From NCBI GenBank assembly GCA_900555585.1, contig USLT01000059.1, positions 1 through 5,531 of the forward strand: a stretch of DNA of 5,531 nucleotides. The letters are read 5' to 3'. Source of the stretch: an uncultured Collinsella sp. GTDB lineage: Bacteria; Actinomycetota; Coriobacteriia; Coriobacteriales; Coriobacteriaceae. The notes beneath the pieces are model-generated. The model did not search any database and had not been told where the DNA came from. It saw nothing but the letters and a program-made list of their open reading frames with translations. Below, in pieces: positions 4,252-5,531 of this stretch (position 1 is its first letter; every line of letters begins with the position of its first letter). A program made the translations under genes and the position numbers.

Positions 4252-5531
4252 TCAATCGAGCGAGTCGACCTCGGCGAGCCATAGTGCCGCGGAGGCGTCG
4301 CTCGGCATGCGCAGGTCGCCGCGGGGGCTGACGCTGACCGATCCGACCTTGGGGCCGTCCGGCAGGCAGCTGCGCTTGAACTGCTGGGCAAAGAAACGGC
4401 GGTAGAACGTACGCAACCACGCCAGGATGACCGCGGGCTCGTAGGAGGGCTCGCCATCGGCGGACGGCTCGGCGAAGGTCCTGCACGCCATGCGGTAGAT
4501 CTTGGAGGGCGAGAAGCCGTAGCGCATCATATGGAACAAGAAGAAGTCGTGCAGCTCGTAGGGCCCCACGAGCTCCTCGGTGCACTGGGCGATCCGCCCG
4601 TCTCCCGTGGGCGGCAGCAGCTCCGGAGAGACCGGGGTGTCCAGGATGTCGCGCAGGGTCTCGGCCGTATCGCCGCCGAAGACGTCGGCAGCATGGGCGA
4701 CCAAGTGGCGCACGAGGGTCTTGGGCACGCTGGCGTTCACGCCGTACATGCTCATATGGTCGGCGTTGTAGGTAGCCCAACCGAGAGCGAGCTCGGAGAG
4801 GTCGCCCGTGCCGATCACGAAGCCGCCGAGCTCGTTGGAGAGGTCCATGAGGACCTGGGTGCGCTCGCGCGCCTGCGCGTTCTCGTAGGTGACGTCCGTC
4901 ACGGCGGGGTCGTGCCCGATATCGGCGAAGTGGCCGCGCACGGCGTCGGCGATCGATATCGTGCGGAAATCGACGCCCAGGTGCTCGGCGAGGCGCTCGG
5001 CGTTGGATCTGGTGCGGCTCGTCGTGCCGAAACCGGGCATGGACACGGCGTGGATGCCCGTGCGCGGCAGCCCGAGCGCGTCGAACGCGCGGACCGTCAC
5101 GAGCAGCGCCAGCGTAGAGTCGAGGCCGCCGGAGAGCCCGATGACGGCGGAGCGGGTGGACGTGTGCGCGAGGCGGGTCTTCAGGCCCGCGGCCTGCAGG
5201 TTGAAGATGGTCTCGCACCGCTCGGCCAGGTCGCCGGCGCCGGCGGGCACGAAGGGCTTGCGCGGCGCCACGCGCGCCGTCTCGAGCGCGGAGTACAGCA
5301 GCGGATAGCTGGAGGCCGCGGCGGCGGCCTCGGGGTCGACGCTCTCGACCATATCGTCCGAAGCCGTCTCGCGGGCCGCGCGGACTCCGTCGGAGCCCGC
5401 GAACGAGAACGCAACCACCTGGCCCGCCGGCCCGCCGGCAGACGGCGAGCCCCACGTGGTGGAGCGCCGGCGCTCGGCCATCAGGCGGTCGAGGTCGACA
5501 TCGGCCACGGCCATATCGCAGGTGAACAGAT
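4252..5531 (-). CDS. nadE: Glutamine-dependent NAD+ synthetase, 5'-partial (C-terminal synthetase domain)
   Basis: Catalyses the last step of NAD+ synthesis: ATP-dependent amidation of deamido-NAD+ using ammonia released from glutamine; cytoplasmic. About 425 codons are visible. The frame stays open to the right edge, and the codons before the ATG at 5514 read LFTCD, continuing into the end of the nitrilase-like glutaminase domain ([14 protein letters not shown]), so that ATG is internal and the true start is outside the window. Two-domain family members run about 640-680 aa, so roughly the first 230-250 residues, including the glutaminase Cys-Glu-Lys triad, are missing here. Counting from the 5514 Met, an Ala/Ser/Gly-rich linker covers about 20-85. 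The ATP pyrophosphatase P-loop SGGLDS is at 128-133 (nt 5116-5133). Then come the family blocks [10 protein letters not shown] (159-168), [12 protein letters not shown] (235-246), [15 protein letters not shown] (257-271) and C-terminal [16 protein letters not shown] (385-400). The stop is TGA at 4252-4254. The next gene starts 92 nt downstream. Identification is near certain; only the N-terminus is unknown. Confidence 0.96.
   Translation of the reverse strand, partial: LFTCDMAVADVDLDRLMAERRRSTTWGSPSAGGPAGQVVAFSFAGSDGVRAARETASDDMVESVDPEAAAAASSYPLLYSALETARVAPRKPFVPAGAGDLAERCETIFNLQAAGLKTRLAHTSTRSAVIGLSGGLDSTLALLVTVRAFDALGLPRTGIHAVSMPGFGTTSRTRSNAERLAEHLGVDFRTISIADAVRGHFADIGHDPAVTDVTYENAQARERTQVLMDLSNELGGFVIGTGDLSELALGWATYNADHMSMYGVNASVPKTLVRHLVAHAADVFGGDTAETLRDILDTPVSPELLPPTGDGRIAQCTEELVGPYELHDFFLFHMMRYGFSPSKIYRMACRTFAEPSADGEPSYEPAVILAWLRTFYRRFFAQQFKRSCLPDGPKVGSVSVSPRGDLRMPSDASAALWLAEVDSLD

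Noticed and set aside
3206..4405. Plus-strand open frame over the aminotransferase and the nadE end
   Set aside because: Low-complexity composition and it bridges two real genes and their spacer; a compositional artefact.
4172..5455. Second minus-strand open frame inside nadE
   Set aside because: Arg/Gly/Pro-dominated out-of-frame translation of a gene whose motifs are all in the other frame.
1..5531. Mobile element, CRISPR array, tRNA/rRNA, toxin-antitoxin or defence system
   Set aside because: No transposase or integrase motifs, tandem or spaced direct repeats, tRNA-like cloverleaf, or small paired genes were seen; all coding space is taken by housekeeping-type families.

Overview
The window is GC-rich, with strong G/C preference at third codon positions. 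It carries five protein genes, all on the minus strand and ordinary in spacing. Gene content (stand-alone glucose-type PTS IIA, fructose-bisphosphate-type L-lactate dehydrogenase, two-domain NAD synthetase, a Clostridium-like nucleoid-associated protein) and the high GC together suggest a saccharolytic, lactate-forming, high-GC Gram-positive, most likely a gut-type Coriobacteriia (Collinsella/Olsenella-like). That placement is inferred from gene content and protein style, not from a marker gene.

In transcription order, from the right edge leftward, the layout is as follows. (1) nadE, the C-terminal part of a glutamine-dependent NAD+ synthetase; its 5' end lies beyond the right edge. (2) After 92 nt, a class I/II PLP aminotransferase of the AlaC/DapL-like group. 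(3) After 141 nt holding a candidate promoter and two inverted repeats, ldh, the L-lactate dehydrogenase. (4) A strong 12-bp hairpin terminator, a crr promoter/leader region, then crr, a single-domain PTS EIIA-Glc protein. (5) A second hairpin terminator, then an NdpA/YejK-family nucleoid-associated protein ending 45 nt before the left edge.

Functionally, crr (phosphoryl transfer for sugar uptake), ldh (regeneration of NAD+ from NADH at the end of glycolysis) and nadE (making the NAD+ pool) fit sugar fermentation. The aminotransferase probably works near pyruvate, alanine or aspartate-family amino acids. This is thematic proximity: hairpins and separate promoter-like elements argue that ldh, crr and the nucleoid gene are mostly separate transcription units. 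nadE and the aminotransferase could share one.

I found no mobile element, CRISPR array, RNA gene or clearly novel system. The most useful second-look items are the inverted repeats in the ldh and crr upstream regions, an Arg-to-Lys change at a fructose-bisphosphate-binding position of LDH, an enterobacterial-style N-terminal helix on the IIA protein, and the unassigned substrate of the aminotransferase. No gene-free stretch exceeds 300 bases.
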